From NCBI GenBank assembly GCA_948470475.1, contig OX419346.1, positions 4,152,731 through 4,216,730 on the forward strand: DNA of 64,000 bases, given 5' to 3'. Origin of the DNA: Galaxea fascicularis. Taxonomy: Eukaryota; Cnidaria; Anthozoa; Scleractinia; Euphylliidae. Positions 1-12,040 of this stretch are shown here, piece after piece. The first letter of the stretch is position 1. Each line of letters starts with the position of its first letter. Under the pieces are notes generated by a model. The model made no database searches and was not told the origin of the DNA. It saw only the letters and a program-made list of their open reading frames with translations. Made by a program: the position numbers and the translations under genes.

Positions 1-1
1 C

Positions 2-193
2 TGGGGAAACGACAACGGTTATTATGTGGGTAAATGGGGCAATCATCGGCACAAAGGAGAAGATCGGCTTTTCTCGTACGCGGCGTTTGTGGCTCACAAA
101 TACCACTGGATTGCAAGTAGTTGGTATTGTGATGATGCTGGAAGAGTGATCAACTTGTCATCCGGGGATTTCTGGAAGATCTACGTTCGCTGA
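2..193 (+). CDS. Partial fourth copy of the PAN/fibrinogen-like gene (last exon, 3' end only)
   Basis: The plus strand reads open from the first bases to a TGA at 191-193. It encodes the last 63 residues of the same C-terminal domain as the three minus-strand copies: a WGNDNG-like start, YVGKWG, GEDRLFSYAAF, and the shared ending SSGDFWKIYVR. The 3' flank at about 230-300 also matches the 3' flank of copy 3 (20.63-20.70 kb) in reverse complement, so the inversion took more than the coding part. The gene is cut by the window edge; its other exons would lie to the left. The orientation is tail to tail with copy 1. The role is unknown and presumably as for the other copies. Confidence 0.85.
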   Translation, partial: WGNDNGYYVGKWGNHRHKGEDRLFSYAAFVAHKYHWIASSWYCDDAGRVINLSSGDFWKIYVR

Positions 194-2150
194 AAGTTTT
201 ATATGTCTAGAACTACTATGCTCAGGAACAATTTGACAAAAGAGGGCAAGCCTGCCAAATCTTCGCAGTAAAAATATTGGTTAAAATATAGCTTTCATTT
301 TTCATGCTTGGCTACGCTGTTCTCTGAGCTAGTTTACCGTTTTGCAGCAGTAGTCCACTGCAACTATTTTATAGGTTCTTTAATTTAAATAAATAAATAG
401 ATTTAAAAACTCTAAACGAAAGTTCATAATGAACTCTGAACTCTTTATCTTCCTCCCTTTTCTGTTATCATTTCTTTCTTCTCTCCGGATTTAGCAAGGT
501 CAAAGGTTATAACTCCACCGTAGTTATAGAAGTTGATTATATAGCTTCCTCACAGTATAGCATCCGTAGCATAAGTTCAATCACAGCTGGCCACGAGGGT
601 AAGCCTTGGGGCAAAAGAGTTTTTTCTATTACTTACAAGCCTGCTTTTATACATTTTCTTCAAGTGTCTAGAACGTTCTGTTACTATTTATAGTGCATTA
701 CAAGGTCTACTATTTGTGGGAACTGCTGAGTCACATCAGAGATATTTCTGCAATATTACAGATTATAAGATAATTCTAGAAAAGTCTGGAATTACATGAC
801 AGATAAACTAAAAGTAATTCTGATCCTCATAACAGCTAGTTTACCGTTTTGCAACAGTAGTCCACTGCAACTATTTTATATGTTCTTTAATTTAAAATTA
901 ATACTCGGGGGTGATATTTAAAATTTGTGATTGTGTTCTAAACTCTAAATGAAAGGCAGGGTTACAGATCTGGTACACTAACAACGTTCCTTTTGGGCGG
1001 AATGTGTAAGTCTAGAAAATATCCAAACTTTCTCCCTCCTCCTCCCTAACCTCGGAAGGTCGTTGGAAATTTCAAAGGGAGGGGGATTGGACGCTAAAAT
1101 TTCTGGGGGTGGTGGGGGCTCAAGTCTAGCCTTTTGTCCAGCGGGTGGCAAACAGTTCGTGACGAACGAAATAATACTTACGTAAAATGTTTTAAACATC
1201 GAAAAAGGAATAGAAATAAATAAATCACTTCTCCATTCACTTGAGGTTAAACGTGTCTTGTGATTGTCTGTGGTTTCGCTGCGATTTTCCTGTTATTATC
1301 CCCAGAACGATGGCCTCTTGTACACGAATCCTAACCGATTAAAAAATGACCAACGCTAGAAATTGATCTCCAGATCCCTGGCAGAGTGCCTCGTACTTAT
1401 ACCCATGCTTCCGCAACTTACGTTTACGTGAGGTCACGAGCTGGGGCCGGTTCCTGAAAGGTGTAAAAACTCTATTCCAGGGATAAATGTGCCTTGTTTA
1501 GTTATTCATCCATGGAGTAGGGCATATTTATCCCTGGAATAGAGTTATTACACCTTTCAGGAACCAGCCCCTGAAAAATTAACAAAAACACAAGTGCATT
1601 TGCTGAGGCAGCACAATTTATAACACAATTTGAACAAGGCTTTTATTCAACGTCTTTACTATTTACTTTCTTTATGTTAGCTTAAATAATTAAGCTCATA
1701 TAATTATTAAAGAAAACATGATTTACTGCATTGTTGTTACCAGGATAAAAGGGCCTTGGTGCCACACAATTTTTGGTTTTGTTGTATCCGGTCTTTGCAA
1801 ATGGTTCTCGTGAAAATTCTACCTCAGTGTAGTTGTATAATTACTAGGAAAGTGAGTTGTTCATCAAGACTTTTCAAAATATTATGCAGTGTGTTCTTCT
1901 TTGTACCGTTCATGTTTTGCGTAATTTCTAGTTCCCTTTCCTTGCTCAACCTTCTGAAGACCCGGCTGCTCATCCAGTAATTTTACTTGCAAACGACGCA
2001 GATCGAGTATAAATTATGATCGAGGAAATTTTGCATTTAAACTACGGAACAACAAACAAATTTAGCCGTATTTTAAATTAATATTGCTGGAGAAAATCAA
2101 GATTTTTGTCCAGATAAATCATAAATAACATTTAGAGCCTAATAATATAA
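194..2150. other. Intergenic region: duplicated 3' flank of the array gene and a small inverted repeat
   Basis: No gene seen. About 230-360 and 830-1140 are inverted relatives of the 3' flanks of the minus-strand copies, for example a block with CTCCCTCC-rich sequence at 1020-1060 that is matched at 14.2-14.3 kb. A short inverted repeat sits at 1443-1571 and is listed separately. The remaining AT-rich sequence shows nothing recognisable. Confidence 0.5.
1443..1571. repeat. Inverted-repeat element (MITE-like), arms about 50 bp
   Basis: The left arm, beginning GGGGCCGGTTCCTGAAAGG at 1443, is repeated in reverse complement, with small differences, ending near 1571. The spacer is about 27 bp. 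There is no coding capacity. The palindromic form suits a short non-autonomous DNA element; the family is not identified. Confidence 0.75.
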
Positions 2151-2159
2151 TAAAGGAAC

Positions 2160-4135
2160 ATAATAAATAAATCGAAATTAAGTAGTCAGATACAAACAGA
2201 TACAAAAGGTACAGTCCGTCTCCGCCCACAAATAGCAAACGCTAATCGCGGTGGGCGGAGCTACACGCAGTCTGTGGTTAAGGGATCAACTAATCACATT
2301 AATAAAGAAATAATAAAGGAAGTACAGCAGCGTAAAACCATTTAGAATTACCAGTAATTATCGGTACAGTTACAATACAAGCTACAACAATATTAGATTA
2401 AAAGAAGTCTAACAGAGACATGCATTGTATAAATAAATTATGTAAGATTTGCAATTTCATGCAAAAGAATAGGCGTTTCAACATAATTATCCTTAGCCTC
2501 CATTATTGAGAGTAGTAAACTATGTACATGCTTTTTAAAAGCACTTTTAGGAAGTTGTCGAAATTTGTCTCGGTAGGAATTCCAGAGTTTAGCTCCAAAT
2601 CTAGCAAAAGACCTTTGATTTAGGCACAGACACGAAGATTTAATATAAAAGTTGCCTTCTGGTCTTGTGCGTATGTATTTCATTAACTTTAGTAAAGAGA
2701 TCACTGATGTTAGACGGAACAGACAAACGTCAGACATAGTACATTAAAGAAGAAACAGTTTCAACATACAGCATGTTTATGGGGAGAATATTTGAGGTGA
2801 TAAACAGAGACATGGCGTGTGCTCTGGGCTCGGAAAAATACATTAAACGAAGGGCACGTTTTTGTCGTACAAGGAGTTTATGTAGATGGGTTTTAGCAGC
2901 TTGACCCCAAGCAGCTAAAACATAAGACATGTAAGGAAATATCAGGGAACGATAGATATTTAAAAGAGTACAGAGAGGAATAAAGTGCCTGAGATGAGCA
3001 ATGACTCCAATAATTCTACTTATTTTTAATGCAACGTATTCTATATGAAATTTCCAGCTCAGATTACTGTCCAATCAGATTCCAAGATATTTGACATGTT
3101 CTTTGCATTCTAGAGAAGTGAAAGAATGGGTGCTGTTATCAAACATTTTGATATTAACCGTATAACCCAGCTTACGCTGATAAGGACGGAAAATGACATA
3201 ATTTGGCTTCTTAGCATTGAGCGTTAGTTTATTTGCATTTAGCCATTCAGAGACTTTAAACAATTCTTTATTCACAGTTTCCTCTAGAGTTTTCAGAGTT
3301 TTGTCTGCATACAGCAAGTTAGAGTCATCAGCAAAGAGGTAGAATGACAATTTATCGGAAGAGTTATGAATATCATTGATTTATGTAGATCAAGAATAAC
3401 AATGGGCCTAACACAGAGCCTTAGGGAACGCCACACGAGATCAGACTTTTTGAAGATAAACAAGAATTGACTTCAGTTACTTGTGATCTGCCTAGGAGGT
3501 ATGAAGGAAACCAGTTATTAATGATGCCCCTGATACCATAGTGATTAAGTTTTTGCAGCAAAATAGCATGATCGACGGTGTCAAAGGCTTTTCTTAAACC
3601 AATAAAGATCCCACAAGTGAATAGTTTTAAGTCCGTGTTATTTTGGATCATGATAATGTTAACAGTATCAAGAATAGCGTGCTGTGTGAAGTGCTTTTCA
3701 CGAAAACCATACTGTGACTTAAAAAAGAATATTGTTTTTATCAAGAAAAGATTTTAGACGATGGCACATTAATTTTTCAAATATCCGATTAAAAATGGAG
3801 AGTAGTGATATTGGTCGATAATTACCTGGTTCCGTCTCATCATCGCTTTTATAGACAGGGATAACTTTGGCGTCTTTCAATTTAGATGGAAAGACACCTT
3901 CCCGCAAGGGGACCAGAAACAATATGCTTAGCACAAGATAAAATACGAATCGGACAAGAATAGAGACCATTAGCTTTGTTTTTAAGAATAGACAAAATCT
4001 CACGTTCGATATCATCCGGCGAGAGTGGATCGAAGATAAAGGATCTAGAATTGCCATTAGGCGACAAATATTCAGTGAAACTGTGGAATGAACTTCATGG
4101 TAATGATAAGGACAATAGAAAGTTGGGCACACATG
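2160..4135 (-). pseudogene. Decayed non-LTR retrotransposon (reverse transcriptase, CR1/jockey-like group)
   Basis: Read from right to left, broken frames give consecutive parts of a LINE reverse transcriptase. First is an upstream linker (about 3882-4067), then a block with NYRPISLL (about 3740-3850), then KAFDTVDH with a following YGIRG (about 3421-3720). The catalytic block reads FADDSN (about 3330) followed by WLNANKLTLNAKK and KYLGI. The thumb/C-terminal part contains LAAWGQ and NSYRDKFRQLP, ending at 2438. At least four frame or stop breaks separate the pieces, and the endonuclease half is missing, so it cannot be active. A GC-rich hairpin (TCCGCCCA and its complement, about 2219-2260) lies in the 3' tail. 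Assignment to the CR1/jockey-like group is from motif spacing and is not certain at clade level. Confidence 0.85.
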
Positions 4136-6937
4136 AGGGAAATATTCGCAAGAAATGATCGGAGGAAATATTCCAACGTTTTGTTCCCATTTTTTAGGCG
4201 AATGTTCGCCGCGAATGGTCTCACGAATCGAATAAAGCTATTTCAAACCACCGAAACAGTATGCTGAACAGTTCCCTATCATTGTGTGCAATATGAAGTA
4301 GCCAAGGTCCCAGTTACGCGCATTTCTAGACATACGTCGAATCTTAAGTACAAGAATAGGAGGGAGGTACATTTACTTCCTCTTCTGATGTACGAAACCT
4401 GTCTTACTAAAACCTACAATATCTATACGTGCAGGGGAGGAGCACACTCCAGCTTTGAACTGTCGACATCTTTTAGAGAAAAGAACAAGGAGAAAGATTA
4501 CAACTCGATCACCCGTCTACTGGATCGACCCAATGGCGGTTTAATTGTCTAATGACGCGTTTCAGGCTTAATGTGATCAAGAAACGTCGGGTGGGGGTTG
4601 GACGCTACTTTCGAGTTACACCTTTACAGATTGCGCACAATTTACAGGTGGGACCAACGCGGTAACGGCTTGTCCCAACTGGGAAGCCAAGGAAGCTCAA
4701 CCCACACTCGAGTGTCTACAAAAGTTCCAACAAGTGAGACCGACTACCAAGCCATGGATTTTGCTTTCTGGCGTTTAATCGTCAGAGAAAGCCTGATCAA
4801 AAGTAACAACAAATGGATTAGTTGCAAGGAAGGAACTGCTAGCTTAGTGTGACAGAAGGATGGGACAGTGATGTGTAAACTGGTTAAACAGGTTGTTGGG
4901 ATGGACGTTGGAGTAGTTCCGAGTTTTTTTGCCATGGAGGCCTGTGCTGGTGACCGATAAATTACTACACTATTATTTTTCTTTGAAGGTGACCTCAATT
5001 TCCATTGGCCTACACATGATCCATGCGCAACATCCAAACCAAATCACATGCATAACATGGCAAACCCACATGGTGACATTTTTGTTCATTAAACCTTTCA
5101 GAAATACCTTGTGATAACGAGTGTATGTCAAACTAGTATAGTCATGCTTTATGAAAGGGTTTTTGCAAGGATTGTGCCATGGACACGCGTAGTCAGATAA
5201 AGTCAGTATTCTTTTGCCACAGCGGGACGGACTGAGTGGTCTCAGCGGTATTTAAAATTAAAGCGAGGAATTACAGGCTGATTGTTTAAACCAAGGTTGC
5301 GTTTCATCCCTTTTTGGGAAAAAGGGAAAAGAAATGATATGATTCTTTTTTATATTAGATATATTTTAGTGCAAACTTGTGCTCCCACACCAGACCCACG
5401 ACGACATGTGTTGTGGACCGGTACAATTGGACTACTCTTGGTTGCACAACCCCTTTTTGAGATGTAACCAATATGGTCGGCCGGTGGAATGCACCTTAGG
5501 TCAGTCTAACACAGTTAAAAGGTGACTAACTTTTGACGCAAAGTGAACGGGAAATGAGTAATCCCGAATGGGCAGGAAAACGTAGTATTATGCAGACTTC
5601 ATCTGCATTTGTAAGGTGATTCCCTGGGGATTATGCAAATGAAATAATAAAAAGGGACTCCACGTGGTGCTAGTGTCACTCTACTTGAGGTAGCTGCTTG
5701 GTAAACATTGAGTGTGTCCCACCCGCTCTCCCTTAGGAAGACCGGTTTTGACTTGAATCCCTCAGACATCTTGCCCTGGCCTAGGCGTGTCCCAGGCCAG
5801 GGCGATTCTCCATTCCTTATTACCATCTCATGAATAGCAATACCCAGGGAAGAATATTACACAATTTCTCTTTCGGGGAGTCAAATGATTAGTTTGATTC
5901 GATATAATGATTGCAATTTAGTTTCACAATGGCTAAATTGAGACAGTGTACATAAGCATTGTTGACCCTTTCTTTCAGTCACCTCCCTTTGCGACCACCT
6001 TTTCTCAATACAAAAAAATTTCAAATCAACATTCATAGAGCGACTCGTAAGCAACCGCGACTGTTTCGAATTTTCTATTGTTTTTGACCCCGGAGGTAAC
6101 CACTCAACAACTGTAGACGAAAACTGGAAAACGTGGTGCTTTAACATATTAGCCATACTTGTTACAAGAAACGTTAATTACTCAGGCGGGGTTACCGGAA
6201 ATGTTTCCTTGAATAGACTAACCGTGTGAATAAACCATTAAAACAACTGATAAAATACGCATACACTGTATGCTGAAATAAACTTTAGAGTTCACGTGCT
6301 GAACGTTAAGATAGCCGCTGGCAAATGGGGCATGTCTACATACAAATTACCGAAAATTTAGACCCCCCGTGGCCTTTTGTAAGCGATTACCTGCCTTAAC
6401 CGACCACCTAGATTTGACATTTTGGCTGGTCGCTTACGGGAAGTCCTACTATAGTGCCGATTTGAGTCTTTGCGCAGACTTTATTTGAAAATAAATCAAA
6501 ACTTTTTTTTTTTCTGAGATGTCTATCTGTGATCTGATATAATAAGCCTAGTGGACGCGACTTGGCCGCGTAATTTCCCTCCTCCAAACAAAGAAAAACA
6601 ACCTGTCACCCAGCTACCGCTTTGGTTACCGAAAATATTTTCCGATGCATTCCTCCCAAAAGGAACGTGAGAGTACCAGATCTGCAATCCTGCTTTTCGC
6701 GGATTATAGTAGAGTTTATACAATCACAGATTTTAAAAATCAGCCCCGAGTATTAATTTTAAATTTAAGAACACATAAAATAGTTGCAGTGAACTACAGT
6801 TGCAAAACGGTAAACTAGCTCAGAGAACAGCGCAGAAAAAGGAAAGCTATATTTTAACTGGTACTTTTACTACGAAGATGTGGCATGTTTGCCCTCAAAT
6901 TGTTCCTGAGCATAGTAGCTCTTGAGATATAAAACTT
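4136..6937. other. Intergenic region without a recognised gene; right part is the duplicated 3' flank of copy 1
   Basis: Several open frames of 60-90 codons occur on both strands, but none has protein-like composition or splice support. A short hairpin lies at about 5770-5805 (CCTGGCC/GGCCAGG). From about 5990 to 6930 the sequence is a duplicated 3' flank. Comparable blocks occur at about 12.9-14.5 kb and 19.8-20.7 kb, including a piece with GCTTACGGGAAG at about 6433, 13354 and 20215. This marks the left part of the tandem unit. Confidence 0.5.
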
Positions 6938-9483
6938 TCAGCGAACGTAGATCTTCCAGAAATCCCCGGGTGACAAGTTTTTCACCTTTCCAGTATCATC
7001 GCAATGCCAACTATTTGCAATCAGGTGGTGTTTGCGAGCCACAAACGCCACGTACGAGAAAAGCCGATCTTCTCCTTTGCCGTACCTATAATGCCCCCAT
7101 TTACCCACATAATTCTGCCTGTTATCGTTTCCCCACTTAGCGCATTGTGTAGCCAACCTCGAAGTGTCCCCCTCCAAGCGAATAAATGAATTGCAGGAGC
7201 TTGGCAAGACGTCGGTTTCACCGCTAAAATATTTTACCACAGCTTCACCTTTGTTGTCCAGTGACGTCTTCAAGTGGATCGCGGTGCCTTTCTTTTTGCT
7301 GCAGTGGAATCTAATCTGACTAAACTGCGCATGAGCTCTCAGCTGCTTCATTGCACCTGACGTCAGTCCCATTCTGTTATTGCCATGATTGGAAATTTCG
7401 TTATAAGACGAGGAAGCACCGTTCCAGTTCGGCCGAGTAGAAGGGCTTTCCAGAACTAAGTTTGCAACCATGAGCCACCCACCTAAGAGTTGAAAGTTCA
7501 AGCAATGCAATTTCATACTGTTGATAAAGGGGGTTAATTTCTAAACTAATTTCAACTGAAAATGACAGAAAATTCTGCTGAAACACTTTTTAAAAAATGC
7601 TGTGTTGTTTTTAAAAATCTTAAAATGTAAACTTCAAAAATGAAGCATACCACCATCAGTTGTCATGTCACAAAAAGCCTTGAATGAATCACCGCTGCCA
7701 TCTGGGTCGATCCAGTACTCCCCATCTCCGGTCGCGTCTCCGACCGTGATTATGTGCTGGCAAGATTTGCCAGCCCTTGTTGAAACAGAACCGAGGAATG
7801 CTGTAAAGAGAAGACATTCGTCACAAGACGACAGCTTCGATTGAGTTCTTAAAGGGGCTCTGTCGTGGGACTTTTGCAGTTTTGTGGCCAGAACTAGACA
7901 GAAATGCTACTAAATGACGTTCACTCATGCCGAAACATTTTTGGCCACGACTTCAAGGTGACTTGCAAGAATTTGAAAGTAAATTTTTCAAAATGTAATC
8001 CATTTCCATTCTTGCCACTGGTGACAGACGAAGACATCATTTAGTCTGGGCGCAGTAACACAGTCCAGAGTAAATAAACTGCTTCATTATTTTTTGGTTT
8101 CCTTCGATTTAAAGACATCTTTCAGCATTTTGCAGAGGACCAAAATAGCATAACAGAGATCCTTTGAAGTGGCTATATACCATTTCTTCAGTTTTTGCTG
8201 GCACGATTTACTACCCAGTCGCAGTGCAACAAATAGTTGTATGAAGCCACCCTTAAATTAAGCATTCCACTGGCAACTTTTCGATAACCATGAATCTCGC
8301 ATTTATCTTGGCTTTGCAACTGTCTGCACTGGTGTAAAGGATGAGAAAAGGATGAGCTAAGACAACACTTCTTGGGTGATCTCATGCATAATGTAAAGCT
8401 AAAACCATAGCACAAACAAAGTGAGCAAAAAACGATTCTTTAACAGTGTCACAAACGTTATCTAAATAGAAAAGAAGTAAAAAAAATCTTTAGCTAAGTA
8501 ATTTCACACATAATGAAAACCATAACACCAAAAGAAAACACATGCCAATCAAATGAAGTCATCAAAAATGCGATTCTTTTTAAGTTGCAACCGTCATCTA
8601 ACTGGAAAAGAAGTCATGGAATTAGAAACATGGGTCAGATTTAACTCATTCGCATTCGTCAGTTCGAGCACCAAACTTGCACATTCTACGCCCATATTTT
8701 GACAACGTCAAACGCCAATGAAGCATTTATTTAGTGGCCGAACGAAATGCCAAAGAATTCCGATAACAAACGAATGATAATTATATTACAACTTGCCTAG
8801 AGCCTCTTTCTTATTATTTGTTGCTTACTTTTAAAGATAAATCCGCAATGGAAGCCGAACGAAGACCCAAAAAATTAACACAGAAAGCTATTTATATATG
8901 CACTACTAGAAAGGTGAAAATTGCACGCCTGTAACAAACATTACGTAACGGAACAAAGAAAATCGTTAAGTGTAAGATAAGGTGCAAAGGAACAAGTAAA
9001 ATTAATGAGAATATAACAAAGCGCAAAAATCCGAAATTGTGTCTTTTATTCAATTAGGTTGGAACGAAACAACTGGTTAATAATCTTATCTAACCTATAC
9101 AGCCACTTGACTTTGTGTACTATACTAACAAAAACAATTGCTACAATTTACTTACCACGATCAGGATTCTCAGCATAAACAAAGACATCCATCGGCTTCA
9201 GTTTCTCAGGATTAGAACGATGCGTTTCGTTGTTAAACTGGCACGTTTTGTCGGCAATGTTGTAATTTAAACTTTGGCAATCCGGTCGAGTGTTACAAAA
9301 GCTATAACAAAACGCGAGTCGGTCAGCCGTGAAAGATTTATAAACGTGTCCAACAAGGGCGAAGCCGGGATTGGAGCGCGGTTTGAGTTCACATCCAAGG
9401 CTAAAAACTTGCCATAAAACCGACAACAAGATGAAACTAACTAGAGAGAAAGCAGTCATCATCACTGCTCGGGACAGCAGCAT
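6938..9483 (-). CDS. Secreted PAN/apple plus fibrinogen-like domain protein, array copy 1 (3 exons)
   Basis: Exons (minus strand): 9156-9483, 7651-7800 and 6938-7482. All joins are phase 1 with GT-AG borders, giving 340 residues. Exon 1 encodes a signal peptide (hydrophobic run ending near SLGCEL) and a PAN/apple-like module with five visible cysteines, including FCYSFC, DCQSLNY and TCQF. Exon 2 holds YWIDPDGSGDSF and CDMTTDGG, and exon 3 opens GGWLMVANLV. This W-DPDG...C-DM-DGGGW start is shared by fibrinogen-related domains, fibrillar-collagen C-propeptides and intelectins. The rest of exon 3 is a cnidarian-type domain with four cysteines, ending DFWKIYVR. The start MLLSRAV was chosen because copy 2 conserves it. 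No membrane anchor is seen after the signal peptide. A secreted recognition or adhesion role is inference from the domains. Confidence 0.85.
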
Positions 9484-10281
9484 TGTCGTCTCTCTGAGGT
9501 TCTTGCGTAAACATGGTTATATTGGTGCGTTTCCTTTTCCGATTGGCTCAACCCAAGTTTAAACGATTAGGATTACTATAAACCAGACAATGTGCTATAA
9601 TTAAGTTCACCTGCCATAACACAACACACTCTAATAAATTGGGTTTATCAAGTGAAACTGTCATAAGTTACAAAATTCTAGGTTTGCATGTTTAATCTCA
9701 CAACATCACAATTACACTTGTGACATCCTGGCTACGTCTTCGTCAAAAACTCGGGAAAACATTTTACAATTTCGTAGCAGGAGTCCCGAACAATAAAAAC
9801 GCTTCAATAAAATAACTATAACCGGAACTTATGCATTCCCTTAAGCATTTCCTTCATTAAAGAATTGTTTCGATAACTCACAATTTCCGAGTTATGAATC
9901 GAAACTCCACAGTGCAAAGAGAACGATTTGCAAAGAGAGAATAACAGACTACCTTAACAAAAAAAAATATAAAACTTTCACGAGGCAAATTAATAATTAA
10001 CTCGGTTAAGCAAACATAAATATTATAACTACTAACATAGTTAACGGAAGTTTTGCGCGCTATGAACTTTCGTGCGACCCATAGTTTCCCACAGGCCAGG
10101 TTAGAGAACAAACTTTCATTTACATTAAATTTACATTCTCGCTTTTGTGTTTTGACCTCTTCGAACAGTGAAATTATAGTGACAGTCACGTATTCCACAG
10201 TTAAAAGCCTTGACACTAGCTATTTTTTTTTACTTGATAAGGGCTTACTAACTTGCGGCTTAGATATACATACATACATAC

Positions 10282-10318
<37 letters not shown>

Positions 10319-10390
10319 CAGTGTAAAATTGGTCAACCAAAACGAAGGGCTCCCAGTAAGAGGATCCAAAGGATTCGGTGTCTTCTCCAA
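9484..10390. other. 5' flank of copy 1; shared with copy 3
   Basis: No gene seen. The stretch to about 10260 resembles 23.6-24.36 kb upstream of copy 3: the same CACCTGCCATAACACAACAC block, and the same ending near CTTACTAACTTGCGGCTT. It therefore belongs to the duplicated unit and should include the promoter, though no core promoter element could be fixed by eye. An (AT)n run follows at 10283-10316. Confidence 0.45.
10265..10316. repeat. Microsatellite (CATA)n then (AT)n
   Basis: Four CATA units are followed by about 34 bp of alternating AT. The long open frame running through it gives only Tyr-Ile repeats and was not called. Confidence 0.95.
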
Positions 10391-11213
10391 AATTTATAGC
10401 TGTATACGAAGACGAGGACGAAGACGAACTCTTGACTGTTCTGGCTTTAATAAAAAACGACGTTTCGGTCGTTCGGCCTTCCTCAGGTTAAAAGTTAAAA
10501 ACTAAAAATTATTTACAATGGTTGTGAGTTACAAAAGCAGCAACTTATATATCGAGCAGAAATATTGAAATTAGGGTTACGTAATATAAAGGTCTTAATT
10601 ACAAGGTGAACGAATTAAAATCCGTTGGGAAAATGGAAAATCACAATTACTCAATTGTAATAATTATTAATGCAGTGTTTTGATTTTAAGCCATTATCGC
10701 CATGGATGAAGTTGTTAGTCTATTTCTTGGTTCAGGAACTTTTTTTAGGGATTCTGTTGTGTTTGTCGTCGGCTTTTCATTCAAGGGCTTTTGGAAGGGA
10801 AGTTATTACTGTGGTTTAATGGCCCTTTCTTGGGATTCTGTTATGATTTTTGCTTAATTACATTCATTCAGAGGCCCTCAATGGGGAGCCTGTTACTGCA
10901 GAATAAACACTATTAATGAGGCTTTATTTTCTTTCTTGCCACCTGTATTCAACTTGATATGTAAACTATAATTTTATCTATTTACTTACGTAATTCGTTC
11001 ACCTTGTCATTAAGACCTTTATATTACGTAACCCTAATTTCAATATTGCTGCTCGATATATAAGTTGCTGCTTTTGTAACTCACAACCATTGTAAACTAA
11101 TTTTTAGTTTCTAACTCTCAACCTGAGGAAGGCTGAACGGCCGAAACGTCGTTTTTTAGCCAGAACAGTCAAGAGTTCGTCTTCATCCTTGTCTTCGTAT
11201 ACAGCTATATTTA
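10391..11213. mobile_element. Large inverted-repeat element, arms about 225 bp, with PLE-like end motif
   Basis: Left arm about 10391-10616 and right arm about 10992-11213 are reverse complements with few differences. About 375 bp of unrelated AT-rich sequence lies between them, with no protein recognised. Each arm carries, read outward, a motif like CTGAGGAAGGC...GCCGAAACGTCG (right arm 11121-11150, plus strand; left arm about 10460-10490, minus strand). That order of CTGANGA, a short GGC/GCC stem and GAAAC resembles the hammerhead-like motif described near the ends of Penelope-like retroelements. Assignment to that class is inference: no GIY-YIG endonuclease or reverse transcriptase remains here. 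Confidence 0.65.
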
Positions 11214-11339
11214 TATATATAGGCAGAATATAAAGGTTTACACCAACAATGGACTCACAGCAGAAGGATGCAAGGGATACAGTACCACCACGTGAATAAA
11301 TAGACAAATACTGAGTGAAAACAGTGGGGTAAACTTCTA

Positions 11340-12040
11340 ACTGGTCTGACTTAGTTTCACAACGTTTTGGCTGTTCAGCCTTCTTCAGATGAAGGTTAAA
11401 AACTAAAAACTATTTACAATGGCTGCGTATATCGGAAGTACAGGCTTATATAAGCAACTCAATTAAAAATACAAAGAGGTTTTAATTACAATAGTAAAAA
11501 CAAAACTAAAAAGTGTCAAAAGTTACGTAACAAGCCAAACGTAGCATATTCCCCGCAGAAGGCCTCTGAATGATCATAATGGGGGCCATGAACAAAGTCC
11601 CAAAGCGGGGCCCTTAAACAATGCTGTAATAAATTCCCTGCTGAGGGACCATGAATAGCCCACCAAAATCAAAAATAACAGAATCCTCCAACGGGGCCCA
11701 TGAACGCATTTGTCAATTGTTGTGTGACTTGCCTGCTGCGTTCATGGGCCCCGTTGGAGGATTCTGTTATTTTTTATTTTGGTGGGCTATTCATGGTCCC
11801 TCAGCAGGGAATTTATTACAGCATTGTTTAAGGGCCCCGCTTTGGGACTTTGTTCATGGCCCCCATTATGATCATTCAGAGGCCTTCTGCGGGGAATATG
11901 TCACGTTTGGCTTGTTACGTAACTTTTGACACTTTTTAGTTTTGTTTTTACTATTGTAATTAAAACCTCTTTGTATTTTTAATTACGTTGCTTATATAAG
12001 CCTGTACTTCCGATACACGCAGCCATTGTAAATATTTTTT
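11340..12040. mobile_element. Near-perfect large palindrome, arms about 305 bp, 27-bp centre
   Basis: Left arm about 11405-11709 and right arm about 11737-12040 match almost base for base in reverse complement; a few substitutions and a small indel are visible near 11455/11985. The outer left end (11345-11390) carries a diverged copy of the same CTGAAGAAGGC...GCC motif found in the neighbouring element. No coding frame longer than about 90 codons exists, and the best one simply reads across the palindrome. Such near-identity of arms suggests recent formation or arm-to-arm gene conversion. Confidence 0.8.

Noticed and set aside
5881..6156. Minus-strand frame of 91 codons
   Set aside because: Falls in the duplicated 3' flank of the array unit; its counterparts at about 13.0 and 19.85 kb are broken by stops, so it is not under coding constraint.
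6938..7516. Single-exon gene of 192 codons starting MKLHCLNFQLL
   Set aside because: The first 11 codons lie in the intron before an acceptor. The real exon begins GGWLMVANLV and continues from exon 2, as the three copies agree.
10053..10505. Plus-strand frame of 150 codons with a Tyr-Ile repeat
   Set aside because: It runs through (AT)n and into the arm of an inverted-repeat element; no domain or splice support.
11651..11929. Plus-strand frame of 92 codons across 11.7-11.9 kb
   Set aside because: It spans both arms and the centre of the 305-bp palindrome, so it is a by-product of the repeat.
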